Assembly: GCF_964019845.1 (NCBI RefSeq) | Contig: NZ_OZ026465.1 | Coordinates: forward strand, 620,001 to 684,000 | Source of the DNA: Spiroplasma endosymbiont of Labia minor | Lineage (GTDB): Bacteria; Bacillota_I; Bacilli_A; Mycoplasmatales; Mycoplasmataceae | DNA: 64,000 bases | Direction: 5' to 3' | In this document: piece after piece, positions 53,161-64,000 of the stretch | Layout of the letters: the number at the start of each line of letters is the position of its first letter | Numbering within the stretch: position 1 is the stretch's first letter | The notes under the pieces: model-generated | The model's database searches: none | The model's input: only the letters and a program-made list of their open reading frames with translations | What the model was told of the DNA's origin: nothing | Program-made: the position numbers and the translations under genes

Positions 53161-54024
53161 TTATACAGATACCAAACCTTTGATTAATGGATCATGCTCA
53201 TAATCTATTAATTCAACATCACTTGCTTTAACTTCAAAAATAGATTTAAAATTATTAATTTTGACTTGTGGTAATTTATGTGGCGTTCTTGTCAATTGCA
53301 ATTTAACTTGTTCTAGGTGGTTCAAATAAATATGTGCATCGCCAATTGCATGAATAAATTCTCCTGCTTTTAAATTACATTCTTTTGCAACTAATTCCAA
53401 TAGCAAAGAATATGAGGCAATATTAAATGGTACACCTAAAAATAGATCTCCAGATCTTTGATATAATTGCAAATTTAAATAATCATTTTGCACATAAAAT
53501 TGAAATAAAGTATGACAAGGTGGTAAAGCCATTTTGGGAATTTCTTTTGGATTTCAAGCCGACAATATTAATCTTCTTGAATTTGGGTTTGTTTTAATTT
53601 GATTTAATAATTCCATAAATTGATCAACACCATCAAAATTACGTCATTGTTTACCATAGACAGGCCCTAATTCACCAAATTTTGCTGCAAAAGCATCATC
53701 TAACTGAATTTTTTCTATGAATTGTTCTAATGTTTCTCCATTATATGATGATGATTTTTTAAAAGTTTCATATGGCCATTCATTTCAAATATTAACTTTA
53801 TTATCAACTAAATATTTAATATTTGTATCACCCGCAATAAATCATAATAATTCATGAACTATTCCTTTTCAATAAATTTTTTTTGTCGTAACAAGTGGAA
53901 AACCATTTTTTAAATCATATCTTGTTTGTGTACCAAAAACAGAAATAGTACCTGTTTTTGTTCTATCATCTCGTTTGATTCCATTTTCAGAAACATATTT
54001 TAATAACTCTAAATACTGCTTCAT
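53161..54024 (-). CDS. thyA: Thymidylate synthase
   Basis: The protein is 287 aa. It methylates dUMP to dTMP with methylene-tetrahydrofolate. Catalytic Cys lies in [14 protein letters not shown], with RRLILSAWNPKE before it and [20 protein letters not shown] after it. The C-terminal [10 protein letters not shown] is typical. It precedes dfrA with a two-base gap, the usual thyA-folA pair, and starts shortly after acpS. The frame is intact. Confidence 0.96.
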
Positions 54025-54028
54025 ATTC

Positions 54029-54343
54029 TTACCTCATCATCGCAACTGCAATTGCGTATTCTTTATCGTGACTTATACTAATTTCTATATTTTTATATTC
54101 AGAAGTTAAAATTACTGGACGTTCATTTTCATAACCAATATCTATTTTATTAAAATTTGTTGGTATATCTATTACTTTAATTATCGCTTCTTTTGCAGCT
54201 CATCTGCCTGCTACAAATTGCATTTTTCTTTGTTTTGAAGAAAAATCATTCAATATTTGAAGTTCATTTTGAGATAAAAATTTTATCAAAAATGATTCTT
54301 TTAAGCTAATTCTTTTTATTTTTACAATATCTATACCAATCAT
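54029..54343 (-). CDS. acpS: Holo-[acyl-carrier-protein] synthase
   Basis: The protein is 104 aa, slightly short for the family. It attaches the phosphopantetheine arm to acyl carrier protein. [12 protein letters not shown] has the metal-binding Asp and [14 protein letters not shown] the conserved Glu and Lys. The end [15 protein letters not shown] is the last conserved block. It starts 19 bases after the CvpA-like gene and ends four bases before thyA. Confidence 0.92.
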
Positions 54344-54362
54344 ATATATTTTACCTATTCTA

Positions 54363-55856
54363 TTAAACTGTATAATCAACCATTTGCTGTCAATTATCAT
54401 TGAAATAATGTAATACAACATTGTTTTGACCATCAGTTCTATCTGTACTTGTATAAATAGAGACATTTGCTCCAGGAACAATTTCTCATCCCGAAATTAA
54501 AACTAACGAACTATACATATCTGGTAAAAAAGACAATGTTCCATTAATTAAATCATATTGATTCAAATAATATATATTTTTCATTCAGTTATATAATAAA
54601 TCAGGATTTTTTAATATATCAATTATATAATTTTGATTTAAAGTTTCTTCATCAGAATTTTCTAAAATATTTGCAGCTCTTAAAAATTCATTATTGTCTA
54701 TGCTATTATTTGCTGCATAAAAACCTTCAAAATCTTTTTTGCCCATTCTTTTGTTTTGTCTATAATTATCTAATTGTTCTTTTAATATCGTAAATGAACC
54801 GACACCTTGAAGTGATTTTGTTGGAGCTATTCCATTTGAAAAACTTGAATCTGAAATATTTAAACCACCCATTAAAATTATTGATTCTAATATTGCTCTT
54901 TGTAATGACTGTGTATCTGACATACCATAGTCTGCGCATGATCTTGCAGAAATATCAAAATAATTATTTGAAGTGTATCCTTTTAAAATTGTATTATTTA
55001 AAGTTGTTAAAATTTCTTGGGGTATTTTTGATACATCACCAGTTCAACCTTCTGCTGGCATCGCCGCCATTGGCAATAATAAATATTTTGAAAAACATTC
55101 AGCAGTATAATTTAGACCCATTTTAGGTACTATTTTAGACATCTTACCAGTTACAGCTTTTTGTTTATATCTATTACCATATAAAATAATATCTCTAAAA
55201 CGATTAACAGATTCTGGATCACTAAAATCTACAGAACCCAAATCTTGATTAACTATATCTTGGGTATCTGTTTTAAAAACCGGTAAGGCAACAACAGATG
55301 ACATACCAAAAGTTCACATTATGCCTCAAATAAAACCTAAAATAGCACCAAATAGTACATCTGTATGTCTATTAATACGAGCTTTACTTAATTTTCTTTT
55401 CAAAAATGTAAAATAAATAATTATTCCCACAATATTAAAAATAAACAATAACACTATTTGTAAAGACAAAGAAATTATTGAAGAAACAAGCACTGAAACT
55501 ATTTTATGACTAAATGATGGAGCATCTATTGAAATATTTGGTGCTTCTGTTGGAAATAATATTGACATCAATTGATTTAAAAAACCAGACATGTAACTAC
55601 TAAACGTTTTTGTTAAATTGTCAATATCAAAATTATCATTAATAATTTTCATCACTGGTGTTGATATTGCCTGAACGACAAACGGAACCATAAACAAATT
55701 AAACAAAAAAACAACTAAATTAATGCCTAAAAAATACATAACAACATATGTACCTTTTGACATACCAATAATCATAAAAATAATTATTATTAACAAAGCA
55801 ATTGTGTCAAATATTCATCATGGTCCGATATTAATTAACATTTGTTTTTGCCCCAT
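54363..55856 (-). CDS. Large CvpA-like membrane protein
   Basis: The protein is 497 aa, much larger than ordinary CvpA. The first 230 residues hold about four membrane helices and begin like CvpA (WWIFDTIALLIIIIFMIIGM then SKG). The C-terminal half is soluble and helical, with several Asn-rich stretches (NNSIDNNEFLRAANILENS) and no recognised domain. It heads the acpS-thyA-dfrA-plsC run on the minus strand and is divergent from rnhC. ATG 55856 has only a weak ribosome binding site; ATG 55838 is an alternative. The role is unknown; CvpA proteins are linked to envelope functions. Confidence 0.7.
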
Positions 55857-55922
55857 TTCGTAATAATTATAATAAAATAATCATATAAATGGAAACATTT
55901 TAGAAAGGAATTTAAATATCCT

Positions 55923-56762
55923 ATGGTTTCTCAGTCATTTAAAAATGTAGATAAAAAAATAATTAATAACATTCGTAAAGATTTTAATATTAATGACAAT
56001 ATTATGAGTTTTAATTTTAATGGTGGAAAAGTGACATTATATAAAAACAATACCGTTTTAATACAAGGTTCAAATATTGAATGATTTTTGATAAAATATT
56101 TTGATTTTGAAGTTGAAAAAATACCAACAACAGATGTAATCGGATGTGATGAAACTGGAGTTGGCGATTATTTTGGTCCATTGGTTTCAGCTTGCGCATA
56201 TGTTTCAAGTGAACATATTGCAGATTATCCAAATCTTTTCGCTGAAGTTACAGATTCAAAAAAATTATCAGATGTTACGGTTGTTGTTTTAGCAGAAAAA
56301 CTAAGAGAAATAATCCCTTTTAGAATTCAAGTTATGCAAAATCTGATTTATAATGAATTGCAAGTGCTTTATAAAAATGCTCATGCATTAAAAGCGCTAA
56401 TACATAATAAATGTCTGCAAAAATTTCTTCATAATTACCCAAATTTAATAGATAAAAAAATAGTTATTGATGAATTCACTTCTAAAGGTAATTATTATAA
56501 ATTTTTACGAAATGCTCATGCAGATCCTATCAAAAATACGTTTTTCTTACCAAAAGCAGAAGTTAAAGTAATAGCTGTTGCTGTTGCATCAATATTGGCT
56601 AGAGCCGAATTATTAAATCAAATGCAAAAATTAGAAGCAGAATTTAATATCACTCTTCCATTTGGCGCAAATAATAATGTAAAACAGTTAGTTAAAAAAT
56701 ATAAGTTACAATTCCCAGTAAATATTCAAGAACAATTCATAAAAATACATTTTAAAATATAA
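55923..56762 (+). CDS. rnhC: Ribonuclease HIII
   Basis: The protein is 279 aa. It cleaves RNA in RNA-DNA hybrids. The N-terminal domain (about 75 residues, TBP-like) is followed by the catalytic core with VIGCDETGVGDYFGPLVSAC (the Asp-Glu pair of HIII), TDSKKLSD, KIVIDEFTS and a late VAVASILARAELL. The GCDETGxGDYFGP motif separates it from RNase HII. It is a single gene ended by a strong hairpin. Confidence 0.93.
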
Positions 56763-56768
56763 TAAAAA

Positions 56769-56800
56769 ATTAAGCACACCTTTTTTGGATGTGCTTAATT
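56769..56800. terminator. Bidirectional intrinsic terminator
   Basis: AATTAAGCACA, a loop containing a T run, and TGTGCTTAATT form a stem between rnhC (plus) and the converging small gene (minus). Confidence 0.8.
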
Positions 56801-56819
56801 TCATTTATAACCTATTTAA

Positions 56820-57071
56820 TTAATCTCTTCAAAGTCAAATTAATGCATTTGCAGGATTGTCACATGCGCAAACTGCTTTCAAATTTTCATTCATTTCTTT
56901 TAATTCAATTTTTGCTTTTATATAATTTGAATAACCATTTTTTAAAGATTCTTGGACAATTGGACCGGCTTCAACTGCTGCTAAAATAGTTTTTCCATTA
57001 TCTAATTGTTCTCTAATATAGTCAAGATCTCAATTTAATACTTCCACATAATTATTTTTATCTAATGCCAT
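56820..57071 (-). CDS. Small conserved-looking protein (83 aa)
   Basis: ATG 57071 follows GGAGGTG, a perfect ribosome binding site. The protein is acidic and helical (YIREQLDNGKTILAAVEAG, ELKEMNENLKAVCACDN) and ends in a tryptophan-rich tail read through TGA codons (ALIWLWRDW-like). No known motif is visible. It lies downstream of dCMP deaminase on the same strand and is closed by the rnhC-side terminator. Confidence 0.65.
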
Positions 57072-57115
57072 ATTTATGTCACCTCCAAATCTATTTTACA
57101 CTTTACAATTAAAAT

Positions 57116-57589
57116 TTATGACAATTTAATATTTACAGGTTCAACTTTAACATATTCAATATTGACATCACCAAACATTTTTTTTGATGCCATAGTATTT
57201 TCTGTTGTTGCATATTTATCACATGCATAAACTATTTTTTTAATACCAGCTTGAATAATTGCTTTTGTACACTCGTTGCAAGGAAATAAAGTTGTATATA
57301 TCGTTGTATTATTTAAATTTGTTCTTGAAGAAACAATTGCATTTAATTCTGCATGGACAACATATGGATATTTAGTTTCCATTCAGTTTTCTGAATTATT
57401 GCCTCATGGATATTCATCATCATCTAGTCCTCTTGGTAAGCCATTATATCCTGATGATAAAATTTGATTTAAATCATTAACAACAACACAGCCAACTTGA
57501 GTATTTGGGTCTTTTGAACGCATTGCATTTAGTTCGGCAATGGCCATAAAATAGGTTTCTCATGAAATATAATTTTTTCTTTTTTGCAT
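57116..57589 (-). CDS. comEB: dCMP deaminase
   Basis: The protein is 157 aa, a zinc enzyme that converts dCMP to dUMP. The zinc site is visible as VVHAELNAI (His and catalytic Glu) and FPCNECTKAIIQAG (the two Cys). The N-terminal LNAMRSKDPNTQVGCVVV and GYNGLPRGLDD are typical of the dCMP/ComEB family, the latter contacting nucleotide. The product feeds thyA, three kilobases away. It follows the rhomboid-like gene by 10 bases. Confidence 0.93.
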
Positions 57590-57599
57590 ACTTTTATAC

Positions 57600-58994
57600 C
57601 TACATAGTAATAATATTTAAATGATCACCAGGGATAATATCAAATATAACATTTCACTTCAATAATTCATTTGCAATGTGAGTTGCCTGATCTACAGACA
57701 TTAAATTATAATACGCATAAAAGCCTAAAGATTGTAAAACATCAGTTGACATTGCAATTGTAAAAGTTGGAATAAAAATTAAAACAACCGGTGTTATAAC
57801 AAATGCCCCAAGCATTACAGATGGAAAAGCGATAAATCAATCTTTATCTTTTGTTGAAATAGCACTCAATATTAACGTAAAGACATATCCTGATACAAAA
57901 CCTAAAAATATTATAAAATAAACAGACATATTGCCAGAAAATATTGGTCATACAAGCAAGATAAAAAATGGTCAACCCGCAGCTTTTCTTGCATAAATAT
58001 TAATAATGGTTTTCTTTGATGTACCAAAAAATAAAGCCGAAGTTATTGTCGCAATTATTAATGGTGAAGCTGTGAAGGTTGTTTCTGGAAAAACAACACC
58101 TGTAAAAAATCCACCGATAATATAAGAACCAAAAACAGTAATTAAAACATTTCATCAAGAAGTGGTTGTTGCATACATTCTTGCTGTTAAAAATATTAAT
58201 CAACCTAACGCAGCCATTAAAACTATGCCAAAAATTATATCATTATTGATTGCAACAAAACCTCATGTAAAAATTCGTCATCATTGATTTGCATTTCTCA
58301 TCAATGGACCATTTAATGCACCAAAAAATACTTGAAAAGTAGTTGAACTAACATAACTAGAATCTAAAAAAGTAAATCTAAATTGTGCCAAAAAAATAGT
58401 TGCAATTGGAAGGCCCGCAAAAAGTATTATCATCAAAACACCCATAACTGATGTTTTTTGTTTTAAATTTTTTACAAAATTATCCAAATCTTTGACAACT
58501 TTAGAATCTGGATTATTTAATTCTTCTTGTAATTGTTCAATATTATCATCATTGATTTCTGTTATTGAAGCATCAATTCCTGTTGATAGAGAATCTTTTT
58601 TATTTTTAAATTCTTCTGGTTCAAAAATTATACTATTTGCTTTTGGAAAATAAGTTTCTAACTGTTCTATCAAGTTTAAATTATTACCATAAATATATTT
58701 AATATTATCTTCATTTTTGTCTGAATTAATAATTTCATCTGTAATGAAAATGTATAAACATTTAATTTTTTCTCTTGGTGTTTTTTTTAAACTTTTTAAT
58801 AATTCATCAAATTCATTATCTACAGAAAAATCCGCATCATAACGACCAATATATATTGCATTAAATGTCATACTATTTCGTGATAATAAATATGATGTTT
58901 CGTGCGTTTTATGATTTGAATAAGCTTTAAAATGTTCATGTTTAACAAAGTAATTCACTAAACTTAAACGAATTTGCTCATATTCTAATTGCAT
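57600..58994 (-). CDS. Rhomboid-like polytopic membrane protein, catalytic residues not evident
   Basis: The protein is 464 aa. The first 170 residues are soluble. A membrane part with about seven helices follows, beginning LMIILFAGLPIATIFL. The GALNGPLMRNANQWWRIFTW segment resembles the rhomboid L1 loop (GA...GEWWRLLT). The catalytic GxSG of helix 4 and the helix-6 His are not where expected; the nearest segment reads GSYIIGGFFTGV. It may be an inactive rhomboid relative, or a different family that shares the loop. It follows rluD with a one-base gap and leads into comEB. Confidence 0.6.
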
Positions 58995-58995
58995 A

Positions 58996-59925
58996 TTATT
59001 TCACCTTTACTTTTAACATATTTATTCTATCACTTATTTTAGTACTTAATTTAATTTCAAATAATAAACGTTCATTTGTTATTGGATGATTGAATTCTAA
59101 TTTATAAGCTTGCAAACATTGACCATTTTTGTCTTTGCGATCAGAGATAAAACCGTAGAGTGGATCACCAATTACTGGATGATTTATGAATTTCATATGT
59201 ACTCTAATTTGATGAGTGCGTCCGGTTTCAATATTGCAACTAATTAATGTTGCATCTTCAAATCTTTCTAAAACATGAAAATTTGTAACAGCCCTTTTTG
59301 AATTTTTATCAGTAACAGTCATTTTTTTTCTGTCACCAGAATGTCTACCAATCGGTGCATTTATAATACCTTCATTTTCGTAAATTACTCCATGAACTAA
59401 AGCATAATAATCTTTATGAACTTCATTATTTGCAAACATTGTTACTAATTTTTTATGTGCAGCTTCTGTTTTAGCCACAATCATTAAGCCTTCAGTTTGT
59501 TTGTCCAATCTATGGACAATTCCAGGTCTAATTTTATCACCAATTTGTGATAAATCCTTAATTTGATGCATCAATCCATGTACTAATGTATGTTCTCAAT
59601 TTCCAGCTCCAGGATGTACAACCAAATTATTTGGTTTATTTAAAATTAATAAATGTTGATCTTCATAAATGATTTCAATATTCAATTTTTCTGGTGTTAT
59701 TTCATATTCTGTTGGTTCTAAAATTTCTATTTGAATTTCATCATCTATTTTTAATTTCATTTTATTGTTTTGTAAAATCTCATTATTAATTTTGATTGCT
59801 TTTTTGCTAATTCATTTTTGAATTTGTGTTCTTGAAGCATCATAAAATGGCTTTATTAATTCCGAAATAATTTTATCCGCTCTGCCATTTTCAATAACTG
59901 TTAAAACAATTATTTTGTTATTCAT
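58996..59925 (-). CDS. rluD: 23S rRNA pseudouridine synthase, RluD family
   Basis: The protein is 309 aa. The N-terminal S4 RNA-binding domain (ASRTQIQKWISKKAIKIN) is followed by the synthase core with IVHRLDKQTEGLM, where Asp is the catalytic residue, and ETGRTHQIRVHM. It makes pseudouridines in 23S rRNA. Its start overlaps the end of lspA by eight bases, the order common in Firmicutes and mollicutes. Confidence 0.94.
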
Positions 59926-60625
59926 TTTCTTTGTTCTCCGATTTTTTATTTGAATCATTTATTTTAGAATCATTATTTGGTATTTTTTTATCCTTATTTG
60001 ATGATATTCATTTGCCATCTTCATCTTGAATCAATAATCCCTTTTTAATTTTTATAAAGTTAATTAAAAGTAAAATCAATGTCACAATCAAGCGAATTAT
60101 CAAATAAGCTATTGCGATATTAACCCATACATCTGCGATATTAAAAATATAGTTTGGAACAGAACCAAATCATTTTATATCTCAAACTAAAAAATCAACA
60201 ACACCACCATGTATTCCATCAGGAGTTGATGGTGCTCAAGCTCTAGCCAATAAGTTTGCAAATGAGCCTGCAAATAAAAATGTTATTCCTATAATTCATG
60301 TTTTAGAATTAACGAAAATTAAAACAAAAATTAAAAGAAATGTAATTACAGAAGCTAAAGATATTGCCAACGCCGGATTATCTGAATTCATTCCGTATGC
60401 TGAACCCGGATTTAGAATATATTTTAAATTTAAAAATCCAGGAATAAAATCTTTTGTTTCTCCATAAGACATTGATGTTTGAATAACAGATTTTGTAATT
60501 CAATCAAAAGCAACTAAAAAAATAAATAATGGCAAACAGCAAATCAATTTAAATTTTCAATCAAAATTATAATTTCTTAAAAAAAACAATACTTTATCAC
60601 ATATTAATTTAAATTGCTGCTTCAT
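59918..60625 (-). CDS. lspA: Lipoprotein signal peptidase
   Basis: The protein is 235 aa, with four membrane helices. It removes signal peptides from diacylglyceryl-modified prolipoproteins, so it serves the many lipoproteins seen here. Conserved blocks are LNPGSAYGM, GSFANLLARAW, GGVVDFLVW and FNIADVWVNIA, the last two holding the catalytic aspartates. A charged tail of about 45 residues follows (SNKDKKIPNNDSK). It lies between ileS and rluD. Confidence 0.95.
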
Positions 60626-60641
60626 TTATTTTTTACCTGCC

Positions 60642-63362
60642 TTATATTTTATTTACTACTTTATTACATCTTTGACATAAATCATCTGTTGCAAGTGTGT
60701 CAAAAATTCCTCAACAACGTTCGCATTTTAATCCTTCACGATGTTTTACTTTTAAAATTGAAGTTTCTCTCTCAATTCCATTTTCAATTGTTTTTTCAAA
60801 ATTTATTTTTGATACAATAGCTATTTGTGCTAAATCATTTATATTTTCTAAAAATTCATAATCTTTTTTTAAGTTAATGTCTATTTCAACTTCAAATGAT
60901 TTTTTAACTATTTTTTCGTTACGTGCTTGTTCTATTGCAAAATTAATGTCATTTCTTAATTTAATTAATTTCTCTCATTTAAGAACAAATTGTTCATTTT
61001 GAAGGAAATCTTGTTTTTTTGTATCCAATAAATGAATTGATTCAACTTTATGGTTCATTTTCAAACTTGAATAAACTTCTTCTGTTGTATGTACTAAAAT
61101 AGGTCTTAACATATCAATTAAACCTCATAAAATTTCAAATAACACGCTTTGAACTTGTCTTCTTCTTACATCATCTTTTGCATCAACATATAAAATATCT
61201 TTGATAAAGTCTAAATAAAATGATGACAAATCTACAATTACATAGTTGTTAATTAAATTAAAAACATTATTGAAATTGTATGAATCATATGAATTCATTA
61301 CTTTATTTTTTACATCAGATAAATTGTGTAAAACAAACTTGTCAACATCTTGCAAATTACTTTGATAATCATTTTCACAATCAAAATCATCTAAATTTGC
61401 TAATATGAATCTCATGGTGTTTCTGATTTTTCTATATGTTTCAGCTATTTGTTTTAGGATTTCACCACCAATACGTTGATCATCTGTATAATCTACCGAT
61501 GCAACTCATAAGCGTAAAATATCGCTTCCTAATTCGTCTGCAATTTTTAGTGGGTCAATACCGTTTCCGAGAGATTTTGACATTTTTTTACCTGTTGCAT
61601 CATTTGTCATTCCAGCTACAATTAATTTTTTATAAGGACTTTTACCATCAAAAATTACAGAATTAATCATACTTGAATTAAATCAACCTCGATATTGATC
61701 ATTTCCCTCAAGATATAAATCAAACGGTCTTTTAAATTCAGGATAAGTTTCTTCCATATAGATAGCTGATGATCCAGAATCAAATCACACATCTAAAATA
61801 TCTTTTTCTTTTGTTATTTTTTTGTTTTTGAATTCTGGTGGTAAAAAATAATCAGCATCATTTTCAAATCATGAATTAGAGTCATCTTTTGCAAGAATTT
61901 CAATAGCATGATTCATTAATTCATTTGATAAAATTAATTCTTTATTTTCATCATAAAAAGCAATAATTGGTACTCCTCATAATCGTTGACGTGAGATTAC
62001 TCATTCTTTTCTATCTGTCAAAGATTGAGTAATTCTTTGTTTACCTCATTTTGGATTTGTCGATATTTTTTGTAATTCATCAAATATTTGTGTTTTTACT
62101 TTTTCAATATTAACAAATCATTGCTTTGTTGCGCGATAAATAACAGGTTTTTTAGTTCTTCAATCATGCGGATATGAATGGCTAAAAGAATATTTAAATA
62201 ATAAGTTATTTTTATCTTCCAATTTTTTTATAACAATATCATTAGTTTTTTCATAAAACTGACCAATTAAATCCGGGTCATTTATTTCCTCTGTAAAAAT
62301 ACCACGATCATTTAATGGTGCAAAGACATTAATATTATTATTTTTACCAATAATATAGTCATCTTCTCCAAAACCTGTTGCGGTGTGAACTAATCCAGTT
62401 CCACCATCATCTCTAACGTGATGACCTAAGACGATTTTTGAAATATTTTCATACAATGGATGTTTATATAAAGCAGATGTAATATCTTTTCCTTTAAAAG
62501 TTGCAAGTATTTGATAATTATTAACATTTATTTTGTCAAAAACATCATTTAATAAATTTTCAGCGATAATATATACTTCATTATTCTCATTATTTTTAAC
62601 ACGTAAATAATTAATATTTTCTCCAACAGCTATTAATTGATTTGCAGGAATAGTTCATGGAGTTGTTGTTCAAACAACTGCAAAATCACCTTTTTTTACC
62701 GTGTTATAATCTTCAACAATTTCCATTTTTACATATATTGATGTTGTCATGACATCTTTATATTCAATTTCAGCTTCAGCTAAAGCTGATTCTGATGATG
62801 GCGATCAATAAATTGGTTTTAAATCTCGATAAACTAATTTTTTCTCAAACATTTTTGCAAATAATTTCATTTCATTTATTACATAATCTTTTGTTAGAGT
62901 CACATATTTTTTATTATAATCTGTAAATACACCTAATCTTGTAAAACCTTTGGTTTGAATCTCAATTTGTTCAAGTGCATATTTTTCAGCTAATTTTCTA
63001 AATTCAACTTTATTTGTTGTTTTTCTGTCAACTCCTGATTTTACAATTGCATTTTCAATTGGCAAGCCGTGAGTATCTCACCCTAAAATAAATGGCGCTT
63101 TATAACCAGTTGAATTTTTGTATCTAATTATAAAATCTTTCAATGTTTTATTTAAAGCATGGCCAACATGAATTGAACCATTTGCATATGGTGGTCCATC
63201 GTGTAAAATAAATAGTGGTTTGCCATCATTTAATTTTTGCTTTTTATTATAAATATCTTTTTCAATTCAAAATTGTTCAATTTTAGGTTCTTTTTCGCTC
63301 AAACCTGCTCTCATTTCAAAATCTGTTTTACCAATTAATAAGGTCTCTTTGTAATCTGCCAT
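60642..63362 (-). CDS. ileS: Isoleucyl-tRNA synthetase
   Basis: The protein is 906 aa, a class I synthetase. It has the HIGH-type motif ([18 protein letters not shown]), the editing domain ([27 protein letters not shown]) and the KMSKS loop ([14 protein letters not shown]). An anticodon-binding domain follows. The end carries zinc-binding pairs CERCW and CQRC. AAGGAG precedes ATG 63362. The end overlaps neither neighbour; lspA starts 17 bases later. A terminator hairpin lies just upstream. Confidence 0.97.
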
Positions 63363-63376
63363 TATATTTTCTCCTT

Positions 63377-63406
63377 AAAAAATACGCAACTTTTGCGTAT
63401 TTTTTA
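63377..63406 (-). terminator. Intrinsic terminator between the DivIVA-like gene and ileS
   Basis: AAAAATACGCAA, three bases and TTGCGTATTTTT form a stem with a T run on the minus strand, ending 15 bases before the ileS start. It must end or attenuate upstream transcription, so ileS expression probably depends on read-through or on a promoter close to it. Confidence 0.75.
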
Positions 63407-63457
63407 TCTACATTATATTTAATTTATTTATAAAGAATAACTTCATTATAGAGTTGC

Positions 63458-63946
63458 TTATTTTATTGCTTTAACAATTTGATTTGTGATCAATTCTGCA
63501 ACTTTTGCTTGTTCATCATCGGTGAAACGAAATATTTTTGAATTTTTTTGAATAAAATCTTCAATTAAAGTTAAAATTGTTTGATTTTTTGTTTTTGCAT
63601 TTTCAATTTCTTTTAATAATGTAACAATTTTGTTTCTCATTAAAAAAGAAAAATCTACTGCTTTCATTACAATTTTTTCTGCGTTATGTCTTGCAACTTC
63701 AAATGCTTCTTTTGTTTTTTGAACACCTTCACTTAAATAATTCTTTTGACCTTCAAATAATTTAAGCTCAGCTTTTAAATGAACAATTTCTTCTTCTAAT
63801 TCTAAAATTTTGACATCTCTTTTAATTGAAATTTCTTCATCTTTTGTTAGTTCTGTTTCTTTTTCTTCACTCAAATTTTTTGCTTGTTCTAAAATAATAT
63901 TTGAATCATCAAATAAATCGTCTTTGATTTTAGTTCCATAATCCAT
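63458..63946 (-). CDS. DivIVA-like coiled-coil protein
   Basis: The protein is 162 aa, strongly charged and helical. Residues 25-100 form a probable coiled coil (DVKILELEEEIVHLKAELKL), followed by EKIVMKAVDFSFLMRNKI. The position just upstream of ileS on the same strand is that of divIVA in Firmicutes and mollicutes, which supports the call more than sequence does; the N-terminal membrane-binding turn of DivIVA is not clear. It would act at cell poles or in division. A good AGGAGTG ribosome binding site precedes ATG 63946. Confidence 0.6.
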   Translation of the reverse strand: MDYGTKIKDDLFDDSNIILEQAKNLSEEKETELTKDEEISIKRDVKILELEEEIVHLKAELKLFEGQKNYLSEGVQKTKEAFEVARHNAEKIVMKAVDFSFLMRNKIVTLLKEIENAKTKNQTILTLIEDFIQKNSKIFRFTDDEQAKVAELITNQIVKAIK

Positions 63947-64000
63947 ATTCTTATCACTCCTCTTGTATTATACTTTATATTTAAACTTATATTGCTAATT

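Noticed and set aside
63377-63406. T-box or other riboswitch before ileS
   Set aside because: The leader is under 100 bases and lacks a T-box sequence; only a simple terminator stem is visible.

Overview
The window is a low-GC (roughly a quarter G+C) mollicute chromosome segment. Nearly every real gene contains in-frame TGA codons at tryptophan positions, so it must be read with genetic code 4. The MKKLLxLLxxxGL...SVVSC(G) lipoprotein signals, the UGA usage and the gene set (glucoside-type PTS, a non-mevalonate pathway gene, lipoprotein families) fit the Entomoplasmatales group (Spiroplasma, Entomoplasma, Mesoplasma, Williamsoniiplasma). The genus cannot be fixed from the sequence alone.

Layout. 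1-2.4 kb: decayed small-gene cluster, phage- or plasmid-like, wrapped around a GC-rich, hairpin-dense 390-bp island closed by a perfect 12-bp inverted repeat. 2.4-9.6 kb: surface lipoproteins. Two carry DUF5122 (delta-60) beta-propeller-like repeats, one is an M60/enhancin-like zinc metalloprotease, and one is small and unknown. Between them lie remnants and IS3-like end repeats. 9.8-19 kb: a conserved unknown gene, then on the minus strand the rimP/nusA/rnpM/ylxQ/infB/rbfA/rsmE translation-transcription cluster, with three unusual accessory genes at its tail (two large proteins with possible nucleotidyltransferase-like motifs and a 67-residue protein between them). 19-30 kb: glpX, polC, and a pepP-uppS-cdsA-dxr-rseP run for isoprenoid, lipid and membrane proteolysis functions. 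30-35.4 kb: rpmG, a thioredoxin-like lipoprotein, and a DeoR regulator-PTS permease-sugar kinase unit.

35.5-37.5 kb: five tRNA genes (Leu, Lys, Gln, Tyr, Thr) around remnants of a Dam-type methylase and a possible restriction protein. 37.6-44.9 kb: an ABC-F protein of the ribosome-protection type, a secreted protein, a peroxiredoxin, a CobO-like P-loop protein, a PD-(D/E)XK nuclease, a possible small RNA, rmuC and a third delta-60 lipoprotein. 45-53.2 kb: six coding regions are each broken by a single in-frame stop or a one-base indel (two related membrane proteins, a B3/4-domain protein, a cupin, an alpha/beta hydrolase, dihydrofolate reductase), beside intact OYE, pyrimidine-nucleoside phosphorylase and plsC genes. 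53-64 kb: thyA, acpS, a CvpA-like protein, rnhC, dCMP deaminase, a rhomboid-like protein, rluD, lspA, ileS and a DivIVA-like coiled coil.

Genes that work together: dfrA, thyA, dCMP deaminase and pyrimidine-nucleoside phosphorylase form a dTMP/pyrimidine salvage group. DXR, UppS, CdsA and RseP sit together as an isoprenoid/lipid/membrane unit. LspA matures the many lipoproteins found here. The DeoR-PTS-kinase unit imports and phosphorylates a sugar. All statements come from reading the sequence; no database search was possible.
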